Notes under the pieces: generated by a model
What the model was told of the DNA's origin: nothing
Databases searched by the model: none
Seen by the model: the letters and a program-made list of their open reading frames with translations, nothing else
Part shown: positions 7,751-15,538 of the stretch, one piece after another
Numbering within the stretch: the first letter of the stretch is position 1
Layout of the letters: the number at the start of each line of letters is the position of its first letter
Origin: Coriobacteriia bacterium
GTDB taxonomy: Bacteria; Actinomycetota; Coriobacteriia; Coriobacteriales; RUG033
DNA length: 64,000 nucleotides
NCBI GenBank assembly: GCA_015655215.1
Contig: JAATFL010000009.1
Coordinates: 62,001 to 126,000 of the forward strand
Direction: 5' to 3'
Program-made: the position numbers and the translations under genes

Positions 7751-8530
7751 CTATCCGAAACGCCCGGAGAGATAGTCCGAAGTGCGCGTGTCGACGGGTT
7801 CGGTGAAGAGCGCTGTGGTTGCATTGTACTCGACTACCTCCCCCAATAGGAAGAACGCCGTGCGGTCGGCGATGCGCCATGCCTGCTGGAGGTTGTGCGT
7901 CACGATCACCATCGTGTACGCATCCTTGAGTTCGGTGAGCAGGGACTCGATGTACCTGGTCGAACGAGGGTCGAGCGCCGAGCAGGGCTCGTCGAGAAGC
8001 AGCACTTCCGGCTTGAGCGCGAGGGCACGCGCGATGCACAGGCGCTGCTGCTGCCCACCTGAGAGCGCCAGGGCGGTGGTGTCGAGCTTGCCTGACACCT
8101 CCTTCCACAGCGCGGCCTGCCTGAGGCTCGACTCGACCAACTCGTCGAGCTCCGCCTTGTCGCGAATCCCATGCTGGCGGGGGGCGAAGGCGATGTTGTC
8201 GTAAATCGACTTGTAGAAGGGGTTGGGACGCTGGAAGACCATCCCGATGTGACGGCGCACCTTGTAGACGTCCTCGTCCGCGGTGTTGATGTCGGTCCCC
8301 TCGAACAGGATCCTACCCTCGATGCGGCAATGGGGTATCTGCCGATTCATCAGGTTCAGACAGCGCAGGAAGGTGGACTTGCCACACCCGGAGGCGCCGA
8401 TGAGTGCGGTGATCTCGTTGCGCGCGAAGATGAGGTTCGCGTCCTTGAGGGCGTGGTTATCCCGATAGTAGACGTTGAGGTTCTCCGTCTGGAGGGCCCT
8501 CCTGTCGGTTGGAGCGGGCTGCATCGGCAT
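7751..8530 (-). CDS. pstB: Phosphate ABC transporter ATP-binding protein, copy 1
   Basis: A 259-residue ABC ATPase, the energising subunit of the high-affinity phosphate importer on the cytoplasmic face. It has Walker A GASGCGKST, the PstB-specific LRCLNLMNR and MVFQRPNPFYKSIYDN, signature LSGGQQQRLCIAR and Walker B LLLDEPCSALD. The length is normal for PstB. It starts five bases after the end of pstA, behind AAGGA. A second PstB is encoded at the other end of the cluster (11524-12408), so this importer could assemble with either ATPase or with mixed pairs. Confidence 0.95.
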   Translation of the reverse strand: MPMQPAPTDRRALQTENLNVYYRDNHALKDANLIFARNEITALIGASGCGKSTFLRCLNLMNRQIPHCRIEGRILFEGTDINTADEDVYKVRRHIGMVFQRPNPFYKSIYDNIAFAPRQHGIRDKAELDELVESSLRQAALWKEVSGKLDTTALALSGGQQQRLCIARALALKPEVLLLDEPCSALDPRSTRYIESLLTELKDAYTMVIVTHNLQQAWRIADRTAFFLLGEVVEYNATTALFTEPVDTRTSDYLSGRFG

Positions 8531-8535
8531 GAGGC

Positions 8536-9531
8536 CTATCCTTCCCTTCCCGTGGTACCACCAGCGGTGAGACGCTTCGAGAGGTGCGCGCCTAGAGAGC
8601 GCATGAGGAGGTTGAAGGCGAGGATGACGATGATGAGGAGCGCGGCGGTGCCGTTGGCTACGGCGTGTCCGTCGGGCACGATCCCCTCGCTGCTGATCTT
8701 CCAGATATGCACGGCGAGCGTCTCGGCAGGCCGCATCACGTTGAGTGGGCATGACAGTGAAAGAAGGTTCCAGTTGCTCCAGTCGAGGGCCGGAGCGCTC
8801 TGGCCGGCCGTGTAGATGAGCGCGGCCGCCTCGCCGAAGACGCGTCCCGCGGAGAGGATGACGCTTGTCACGATGCCCGGGAGGGCGGCGGGTATGGTGA
8901 CGTGCAGCATCGTCTCCCAATGGGTGAGCCCAAGGGCGAGCCCCGCTTCGCGCTGGGTGGAGGGGACGGAGGCGAGCGCCTGCTCGATGACGCGCACGAG
9001 AATGGGAAGGTTGAAGACGGTGAGGGTGAGCGCACCGGAGATCACGGAGAAGCCCCAGCCGAGCTGGATGACGAAGAGGAGCATGCCGAAGAGGCCCACC
9101 ACGATGCTCGGCAGGGACGAGAGCACTTCGATGGCGGTGCGGATTCCGGCGGTCATACGGTTGTCGGGGGCGTATTCGCACAGGTAGATGGAGGCTCCGA
9201 GCCCGATGGGCACGCTGATAAGCAGGGTGAGCACCAGCAGGTAGAGGGAGTTGAAGATCTCGGGGCCGATACCGCCACCGGCCTTGAAGGACTGGGGGAT
9301 GCTCGTGAGGAACGACCAGGAGAGATGCCCCACCCCGTTGTAGAGGATGTAACCGATAAGGCCGATGAGTATCACGCAGATGATGGAGGCGATGACGCAG
9401 AGGATGACCGTGGCGATGGTGTTCGAACGACGCGCGCGCGCGGTCAGCGCCGTGGTGACGACGCCCTCGGCGGCGGAGACGACCTCGTCTCCTTCGGCGT
9501 CCGGCGTGGGAGGTGTCGATGGTGCGGTCAC
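8536..9531 (-). CDS. pstA: Phosphate ABC transporter permease PstA
   Basis: A 331-residue polytopic inner-membrane permease starting at a GTG (9531) that overlaps the pstC stop as GTGA. About six hydrophobic helices are visible, beginning near residue 38. The EAA-type loop that docks the ATPase reads EAGLALGLTHWETM, followed by VTIPAALPGIVTSVILS. The N-terminal 35 residues are polar and acidic. It pairs with PstC to form the channel of the phosphate importer and sits between pstC and pstB1 in the usual order. Confidence 0.95.
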   Translation of the reverse strand: MTAPSTPPTPDAEGDEVVSAAEGVVTTALTARARRSNTIATVILCVIASIICVILIGLIGYILYNGVGHLSWSFLTSIPQSFKAGGGIGPEIFNSLYLLVLTLLISVPIGLGASIYLCEYAPDNRMTAGIRTAIEVLSSLPSIVVGLFGMLLFVIQLGWGFSVISGALTLTVFNLPILVRVIEQALASVPSTQREAGLALGLTHWETMLHVTIPAALPGIVTSVILSAGRVFGEAAALIYTAGQSAPALDWSNWNLLSLSCPLNVMRPAETLAVHIWKISSEGIVPDGHAVANGTAALLIIVILAFNLLMRSLGAHLSKRLTAGGTTGREG

Positions 9532-10433
9532 TGTGCGGCCTCCGTCTTGTTGCGTGACCCGATGAGGTGCACGATGAGTATGAACACGAGCGACATCGCG
9601 AGCAGGACGAGGGCGAGCGACCACAGCACGTCGTTTTGCAGACTCCCCGTGACGGTGTTGCCCATGCCCATGGTGAGTATGCTGGTCAGGGTTGATGCCG
9701 GGGTGAGCAGGGACGTGGGCATCACGGCCGAGTTGCCCACGATCATCTGCACGGCGAGGGCCTCGCCAAAGGCGCGTGCCATCCCCAGGACGAGTGCGGT
9801 GAGGATGCCGGGAAGCGCGCTGCGCAGCACGACGCGGTGGATCATCTGCCAACGGGTCGCACCGAGGCTCTTGGCACCAAGGCGGTATCCGTCGGGCACG
9901 GAGGAGATGGCATCGGTCGAAAGCGAGGCGACGGTGGGGAGGATCATCACCATGAGCACGAGCGATGCCGAGAGGATGCCATACCCGGTGCCGCCGAAGG
10001 TGTCGCGCATGAAGGGGACGATGACCAGGAGGCCGATGAGGCCGTAGACGACCGAGGGGATGCCCACGAGCAGCTCGATGACGGGCTGGAGGACCCTCCG
10101 CCCGAACCGGGGGGAGATCTCGACGATGAAGATGCCGGCACCAATCGCCAGCGGGGCGGTGAACAGGGTGGAGAGTAGGGTGACGGCGAAGGAGCCGACG
10201 ATCATGGGGAGGGCGCCGATCCCACCCCCCTCCGGCAGCCAGGAGGTGCCGGACAGGAAGGCCCATAGGCTCTGCCCATCGACGGTGAAGGTACGCAGCC
10301 CACGTGAGACGACGAGGAAGATGATGGTGAACACCAACAAGATCACCACGGCGCCGCACGCCGCCGTGGTGATCTTGCCGACCAGTTCCAGCTGCCGTTT
10401 GCCCAGGGGCTTGCGGCGAAGGGCCTTAGGCAT
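9528..10433 (-). CDS. pstC: Phosphate ABC transporter permease PstC
   Basis: A 301-residue permease with six predicted helices. The first lies near residues 20-45 after a basic start (PKALRRKPLGKRQ), and the last ends close to the C-terminus. Typical PstC features include GSFAVTLLSTLFTAPLAIG and the ATPase-docking loop GAKSLGATRWQM. Its ATG overlaps the end of pstS by eight bases and its stop overlaps the pstA GTG start, so pstS, pstC and pstA are translationally coupled. Confidence 0.95.
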   Translation of the reverse strand: MPKALRRKPLGKRQLELVGKITTAACGAVVILLVFTIIFLVVSRGLRTFTVDGQSLWAFLSGTSWLPEGGGIGALPMIVGSFAVTLLSTLFTAPLAIGAGIFIVEISPRFGRRVLQPVIELLVGIPSVVYGLIGLLVIVPFMRDTFGGTGYGILSASLVLMVMILPTVASLSTDAISSVPDGYRLGAKSLGATRWQMIHRVVLRSALPGILTALVLGMARAFGEALAVQMIVGNSAVMPTSLLTPASTLTSILTMGMGNTVTGSLQNDVLWSLALVLLAMSLVFILIVHLIGSRNKTEAAQ

Positions 10434-11355
10434 GCGAGGTGACCTTCATGTCGTTCGTGGGTATGTACCCGAGGCTGGAGACCAGGTCGCCCTGCACCTC
10501 GTCGCCGAACATGTAGTCGATGAAGGCTTGCGTGGCGGCATCGGGGCTGCTCGAGGTGTACATGTGCTCATAACTCCAGATGGGCCATGAGCCGTCCTCG
10601 ACGTTCTCGGCCTTGGGCGCCACCGTGTCGAGGGAAAGCCCCGTCACGGTGCTGTCGTAATAGGAGAAGGCGAGGTAGCTAACCGCACCGGGGGTCTGCG
10701 CGACCATCGTGAGGACGGTTCCCGAGCTGTCCTGCTCCTGGGCGGCGATGGGCGTGGCGCCGCCCAGGCCGTACTTCTCGAACGTGGCCCGTGTGCCCGA
10801 TCCGGACGAGCGGTTGATGACGACGATGGCCTGGTCGTTGCCGCCGAGGTCCTTCCAGTTGGTGATCGTGCCGGTGAAGATGGAGATGAGCTGGCCGGCC
10901 TTGATGTTCGTGACGCCACAGGCGCTGTTGGCGATCGGACCCATCCCCACGACGCAGACCTTGTTGTCGATGAGGTTGCTGGGATCTATGTTCTTGTCCT
11001 CGGCCGCGACGTCGGAGTTGCCGATCTGCACGGTGCCCTGGGATATCTGGGTGAGACCCTGTCCGGAGCCGCCGCCCTGGACGGTGACCTGCACGCCGGG
11101 GTTCTCGGCCATGAACTGCTCCGAGGCGGCTTCGACGAGGGGTTGCAAGGCGGTCGACCCCACGGCGGTGATGGACCCCGTGAGGGGCGTGTCGGTGGTG
11201 TTCGTCGAGTTGTCGGTGCTCGCGGTGTCCGAGCTGCAACCGGCGAGCGTGACAGCTCCCATGGCACCCATGGCGACGAGGGCGGCTGCGCCGGTTATGA
11301 ACGAACGGCGCGAGAGGGCGTTGCTGACGTGCGTGCGAGCGGTGCTTTGAGACAT
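10426..11355 (-). CDS. pstS: Phosphate-binding lipoprotein PstS with a twin-arginine-like signal
   Basis: A 309-residue substrate-binding protein of the phosphate importer, anchored outside the membrane. The leader carries SRRSFITGAA, which resembles a Tat motif, followed by a hydrophobic stretch and the lipobox LAGC near residue 40. The mature protein opens with a Ser/Thr-rich linker, then the PstS core GSITAVGSTALQPLVEAA, GGGSGQGLTQI and the phosphate-contacting NRSSGSGTRATF. Because tatA and tatC are also encoded in this window (18580-19884), Tat export is a real possibility; Sec export with incidental arginines is the alternative. It is preceded by pstB2 and followed by pstC. Confidence 0.93.
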   Translation of the reverse strand: MSQSTARTHVSNALSRRSFITGAAALVAMGAMGAVTLAGCSSDTASTDNSTNTTDTPLTGSITAVGSTALQPLVEAASEQFMAENPGVQVTVQGGGSGQGLTQISQGTVQIGNSDVAAEDKNIDPSNLIDNKVCVVGMGPIANSACGVTNIKAGQLISIFTGTITNWKDLGGNDQAIVVINRSSGSGTRATFEKYGLGGATPIAAQEQDSSGTVLTMVAQTPGAVSYLAFSYYDSTVTGLSLDTVAPKAENVEDGSWPIWSYEHMYTSSSPDAATQAFIDYMFGDEVQGDLVSSLGYIPTNDMKVTSHA

Positions 11356-11523
11356 GGTGCTCCCTTTCCCTGGTTTCCTTCATGTCGTATCGGATGCATA
11401 TGCGGTGAGAATCAAGGCGACGTCAACGGATGCGTTGTCACCGCATGGTGCCGAGAGAAACGATTGCTTCGATGGGCGCATGCGCTTCTGCGCCGTGGAT
11501 GGCCGACCGGGGGTGACCCGTCT

Positions 11524-12408
11524 TCAGCCAAAGCAACCGGTGAGGTAGTCCTGGGTGCGCTTGTCGCGGGGGTTCGAGAAGAGTTGCTCGGTGGGGCCGA
11601 CCTCGACGAGGCAGCCGGGTTCATCGGTATCGTCGCGCAGCACGAAGGCGGTCTGGTGGGCGATGCGGGCGGCCTGCTGCATCTGATGCGTCACGATGAC
11701 GATGGTGACCGATCCCTCGAGTCCGCGGATGGTCTCCTCCACCTGTGCGGTGGATAGGGGGTCGAGAGCCGAGCAGGGCTCGTCCATGAGGAGGACCTTG
11801 GGTCGCATCGCCAGGGTGCGGGCGATGCACAGGCGCTGCTGCTGGCCACCGGAGAGCGCGAAGGCCGAGTCGGAGAGCTTATCTTTCACCTCGTCCCACA
11901 GGGCCGCCATGCGCAATGACCGCTCGACGAGTCCGTCGAGCGTCGACCCCTTGCGCAGGCCTTGCAGGCGAGGACCGAAGGCGATGTTGTCGTAGATGGA
12001 GAAGGGGAAGGGGTTGTGGCGTTGGAATATCTGCCCGACCTGCATGCGCAGTGCCGTCAGGTCGGTGCCGACGGCGTTGATGTCGTGGCCGTCGAGGGTG
12101 ATGCGACCGCCCACGTGCACGTCGGTGAGTTCGTCGTTCATGCGGTTGAGGCAGCGCAGCAGGGTCGACTTCCCGCATCCGGAGGGGCCGATGAGCGCGG
12201 TGGTCAACCCGGCGGGAACGGTGAGGTCCACGCCGGCGAGCACGGTCTCGCTGCCGTACGATATGCTCACGTCCGAAAGCTCGAAGGTCCCCACTCCATC
12301 TGCGTTGATGGCGTGGTTCGATGTGGTGGAGGGGCGGTTGCGCCCCTCGATGACTTCAAGCGAGACGAACGGGGCGTGTTCCTTGAGGGCGGCGGAACTC
12401 TGTGGCAT
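11524..12408 (-). CDS. pstB: Phosphate ABC transporter ATP-binding protein, copy 2
   Basis: A 294-residue PstB paralogue starting at 12408 behind AGGAAGG. It has Walker A GPSGCGKST, LRCLNRMNDELTDV, IFQRHNPFPFSIYDN, signature LSGGQQQRLCIAR and Walker B LLMDEPCSALDP. It differs from copy 1 by a roughly 45-residue N-terminal extension and by HNPFPF in place of PNPFYK at the Q-loop side. It is the first gene of the locus, 168 bases upstream of pstS, and the nearest gene to the candidate Pho boxes at 12481-12529. Having the ATPase gene first as well as last is unusual for pst clusters. Confidence 0.93.
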   Translation of the reverse strand: MPQSSAALKEHAPFVSLEVIEGRNRPSTTSNHAINADGVGTFELSDVSISYGSETVLAGVDLTVPAGLTTALIGPSGCGKSTLLRCLNRMNDELTDVHVGGRITLDGHDINAVGTDLTALRMQVGQIFQRHNPFPFSIYDNIAFGPRLQGLRKGSTLDGLVERSLRMAALWDEVKDKLSDSAFALSGGQQQRLCIARTLAMRPKVLLMDEPCSALDPLSTAQVEETIRGLEGSVTIVIVTHQMQQAARIAHQTAFVLRDDTDEPGCLVEVGPTEQLFSNPRDKRTQDYLTGCFG

Positions 12409-12452
12409 GGATGGCCTTCCTGCATGGGGTGTGATGCCTGCTGGCACCACCC

Positions 12453-12529
12453 ATGCTAGGGGGGGCAACGGGGAAAATGGTTGCATCGATGTGAACTCCG
12501 GTCGCAGAGGTTACATATATGTGAAATCC
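12453..12529 (-). promoter_or_regulatory. Candidate PhoP-dependent promoter of the pst locus: two 19-bp repeats and a -10
   Basis: Two near-identical 19-base repeats lie at 12481-12499 (TTGCATCGATGTGAACTCC) and 12511-12529 (TTACATATATGTGAAATCC), starting 30 bases apart, so they sit on the same helix face. Read on the minus strand they contain GTTCACAT and TTTCACAT, resembling actinobacterial Pho boxes. Each also contains a short palindrome (CATCGATG, CATATATG). A -10-like TAGCAT on the minus strand lies at 12453-12458, 22 bases from the nearer repeat, where an activator would replace a -35. Binding by the phoP-type regulator in this locus is inferred. Confidence 0.6.
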
Positions 12530-12721
12530 GTGCGGTTGCCGATGCGCTGCACCCTGGGCGTCTCACCACCCGGTCGGACACGGCATATACGTCGCCCGCC
12601 TCGCAGATGCCGTGGGTGGCGATGGGAGCAGGTGTCCCTGCGGTGGTGCTACACTGCTCTCCTCAAGCTATCTGCCGGCATCGTGCATCCGCCGTGCCAC
12701 GTAAAGGGAGCTGCTCTCCGC

Positions 12722-14686
12722 ATGCCGCAACTGGATCTCACGTTCATCCACTGCCCTGCCATCTATGACTTCCGGGAACGCTCCATCATGACCGGGCCCG
12801 TCTCGGACATGGTACCGTCCACCCCCATCTTCGAGATGTATCCCCTCGGGCTCACCACCCTGGCCGAGTACCTCGAGCGCCACGGTGCGCGCGTGCGTCT
12901 CTACAACCTTGCCGGCATGATGCTGCACCGACGGCACTTCGACGTGGAGCGGCACCTCGCCGCCATGGACTCGAAGGCATTCGGCATCGACCTGCACTGG
13001 ATGCCCCACTGCCAGGGCTCCATCGAGGTGGCGCGGATACTGCGCCGCCTCCATCCGCATACGCCCATCATCTTCGGGGGCATCTCGTCATCGATCTTCC
13101 ACGAGGAGCTCATCGCCTACGACTGCATCGACTACGTCCTGCGTGGCGATTCCACGGAGGAGCCCTTCCGGATGCTCATGGACCGCATCCGGGCCGCCTC
13201 CATCACCAACACGGCAGTTGGCGACCTCTCGGACATTCCCAACCTCACCTGGAAGGATGCCACTGGCGCGGCGCACGTGAATCCGCTCTCCTGGGTACCC
13301 GACACGCTGGACGCCATCTCGCTCGACTATGGCTACCCGATGAAGGGCGTGATGAGACATCACGACATGATGAGCTACGTGCCGATCAACGGCTGGCTCA
13401 AATACCCTGTCTGCGCTTCCCTCACCAGTCACGGATGCTCGCGCAACTGCGCCACCTGCGGTGGTTCCAGCTACGCCTATCGTACCAAGATGGGGCGTCA
13501 GCGCGTCGCATGGCGCGATCCCAAGCTGCTCGTCAACGACATCCAGACCATCCAGCGCCACATACCCGGCCCCATCTTCGTGCTCAACGACTTCCTGCAG
13601 GCGGGACATGACTACACGCACGAGTTCATCACCGGACTCAAGGGGAAGTTGGAAAACCCCATCGGCTTCGAGTTCTTCGGACCGCCCGCGGAGGGGGAGG
13701 ACCTGTACCGTCTCCTGTCCGCCAACCTCCCGCAGTGGTCGGTCGAGATATCCGCCGAGAGCCACGATGACGGGGTGCGTACCGCCTTCGGCAAGGGCCA
13801 CTATACGATGGAGGAGTTGGAGGAGACGATCATCCAGGCGCTCGACAACGGCTGTCAGCGTTTCGACCTCTACTTCATGACCGGCATCCCCCGGCAGACG
13901 GCGGCGAGCGTTCGCGAGACCGGTGCCTACGTGAAGCATCTCTACGAGCGCGTGCACTACGATCCGCGCCTGCTCGTGTTCACCGCGCCGATGGCCCCCT
14001 TCCTCGACGTGGGGTCGCTGGCCTTCGACAACCCGGAGCGCTACGGCTATCGACTGCGCGCCCGCACGCTCGAGGAGCATCGCGCCCGCATGCTGATGCC
14101 ATCCTGGAAGCACATCATGAACTACGAGTCGCTTTCCATGGACAGCGACGAGATGTGCGACTCCACCTACGACGCGGCGCTCGACATCAATCGCGTCAAG
14201 GGCACAGGCGGGGTCATCTCGCGTGCCGCGATGGTGTCGACCGAGCGGCGCATCTGGCGCGCTCGCGAGCAGATGAACCGTCTCGACGAGCTGCTCCGCA
14301 CGAGCAAGGATCCGGTGGATGACACGATGCGCAAGCTCAAGGAGGAGTTCTCGCACCTCGAGAACGAGGACACCGTGGCCGACAAGAGCGACCTGAACTG
14401 GCACTATAGGATCAAGCCGGTGCACGTCACCTCCAACCTCGGGCTCTTCGGCCGACAGGCCGTGGCCGATCTGGCGGCACGTGCGCATGGGGAATGGGCC
14501 TGCGCGGCGAGCGACGTGCCCTACCCCGACCAGGAGAACGGGACCGTGTCGCCCGTATGGCATGCCGATGGTACCCTCAACCCCCTTGTCGGCGGGGGGT
14601 CCGGTGACGTGGGCGCCCCTCTCGCCCCAGCGTCCGGTGACGTGGTAAAGGGAGGTGAGGTGACCCATGGCGCAACCTCCCGATAA
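12722..14686 (+). CDS. B12-binding-domain radical SAM protein
   Basis: A 654-residue enzyme starting at 12722. Residues 1-170 look like a cobalamin-binding Rossmann-type domain (PLGLTTLAEYLERHGARVRLYN; IIFGGISSSIFHEEL), though the base-off His motif is not obvious. The radical SAM core follows, with the cluster cysteines in HGCSRNCATCGG (Cys239, Cys243, Cys246), and further barrel elements such as IGFEFFGPPAEGEDLY, WSVEISAESHDDGVR and GCQRFDLYFMTGIP. The C-terminal 150 residues are helical and charged. The gene overlaps menG by 20 bases, so the two are coupled, which hints at quinone or lipid modification. Layout matches B12-binding radical SAM families; the substrate is unknown. A TACACT -10 is possible at 12650-12655. 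Confidence 0.85.
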   Translation: MPQLDLTFIHCPAIYDFRERSIMTGPVSDMVPSTPIFEMYPLGLTTLAEYLERHGARVRLYNLAGMMLHRRHFDVERHLAAMDSKAFGIDLHWMPHCQGSIEVARILRRLHPHTPIIFGGISSSIFHEELIAYDCIDYVLRGDSTEEPFRMLMDRIRAASITNTAVGDLSDIPNLTWKDATGAAHVNPLSWVPDTLDAISLDYGYPMKGVMRHHDMMSYVPINGWLKYPVCASLTSHGCSRNCATCGGSSYAYRTKMGRQRVAWRDPKLLVNDIQTIQRHIPGPIFVLNDFLQAGHDYTHEFITGLKGKLENPIGFEFFGPPAEGEDLYRLLSANLPQWSVEISAESHDDGVRTAFGKGHYTMEELEETIIQALDNGCQRFDLYFMTGIPRQTAASVRETGAYVKHLYERVHYDPRLLVFTAPMAPFLDVGSLAFDNPERYGYRLRARTLEEHRARMLMPSWKHIMNYESLSMDSDEMCDSTYDAALDINRVKGTGGVISRAAMVSTERRIWRAREQMNRLDELLRTSKDPVDDTMRKLKEEFSHLENEDTVADKSDLNWHYRIKPVHVTSNLGLFGRQAVADLAARAHGEWACAASDVPYPDQENGTVSPVWHADGTLNPLVGGGSGDVGAPLAPASGDVVKGGEVTHGATSR

Positions 14687-15488
14687 GTCCCTTTCGACCG
14701 AAGGTTCCGACGCCGAGCGCGTGCCCGCCATCGATCCCGTGAGCGGTCCCGACGCCACGGTCGACACGGCCACCGGCATCGAGGCCGACGCTGCGGTCTC
14801 GATGGACCGCGTCCGGTCCATCTTCACCAAGATCGCCGATCGCTACGCGCTCTTCAGCGCGCTCTCCTCGTTTGGCATCTACCGGTCGTGGTTGCGACGG
14901 ACGGTCGTGGCCGCCCGCGTTCGGCCCACCGACGTCGTGCTCGACCTCGCAGCCGGCACCGGTGACGTGACCTATGCCATCGCCGGGGCCACGCCCCCCG
15001 CGTCCATCGCATGCACCGACTTCGTTCCTGCCATGCTCGACGTCGCCCGTGGGCGCGAGGAAACCGAGTCAAACGGCGTCCCCATCGAGTTTCGCGTGGT
15101 CGACGCCCAGGACATCCCCTACCCGGACGAGACCTTCGACGTGGTCACCATCGCCTACGGTGTGCGCAACATTCCCGATCGCAAGCGTGCCCTGCGCGAG
15201 GCCCATCGAGTGCTCAAGCCCGGTGGGCGGTTTGTCATCCTCGAGTTCTCGACGCCGCCCAACCCGGTGTGGCGGGTGTTTTATCATGGATACCTGCACG
15301 TCGTGATCCCGTTCATCGGAGGGTTGCTCACCGGCGACCGTCCCGGGTTCGTCTACCTCCGCGATTCCATCCGGGCGTTTCCCGACCAGGAGGGTTTGGC
15401 GCAGCTGCTGTACGAGGCGGGCTTCTCCCATGTCTCGTACCGCAACTGCACGGGAGGTATCACGGCAATCCACACGGCGCTTCGCTAG
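14667..15488 (+). CDS. menG: Demethylmenaquinone methyltransferase (MenG/UbiE)
   Basis: A 273-residue class I SAM-dependent methyltransferase. An N-terminal extension of about 45 polar residues precedes the family core, which begins VRSIFTKIADRYALFSALSSFG. The SAM-binding glycine motif is LDLAAGTGDVTYAI, and the UbiE/MenG signatures are VTIAYGVRNIPDR and HRVLKPGGRFVILEFS. It performs the final C-methylation of demethylmenaquinone at the membrane, so the organism makes menaquinone. It overlaps the upstream radical SAM gene and is followed 50 bases later by an amidohydrolase. A futalosine-pathway link for that neighbour is conceivable but not shown. Confidence 0.93.
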   Translation: MAQPPDKSLSTEGSDAERVPAIDPVSGPDATVDTATGIEADAAVSMDRVRSIFTKIADRYALFSALSSFGIYRSWLRRTVVAARVRPTDVVLDLAAGTGDVTYAIAGATPPASIACTDFVPAMLDVARGREETESNGVPIEFRVVDAQDIPYPDETFDVVTIAYGVRNIPDRKRALREAHRVLKPGGRFVILEFSTPPNPVWRVFYHGYLHVVIPFIGGLLTGDRPGFVYLRDSIRAFPDQEGLAQLLYEAGFSHVSYRNCTGGITAIHTALR

Positions 15489-15538
15489 CGGCCGACCCAT
15501 CCTCGTCGTCGCTTCGTCTCATCCCCCGGAGGTGCACC

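Noticed and set aside
13088-14830. 580-codon open frame on the minus strand across the radical SAM gene
   Set aside because: It mirrors the real gene in a GC-rich sequence, has no ribosome-binding site or domain, and its composition (Arg, Val, His, Gly-rich) is typical of antisense frames.
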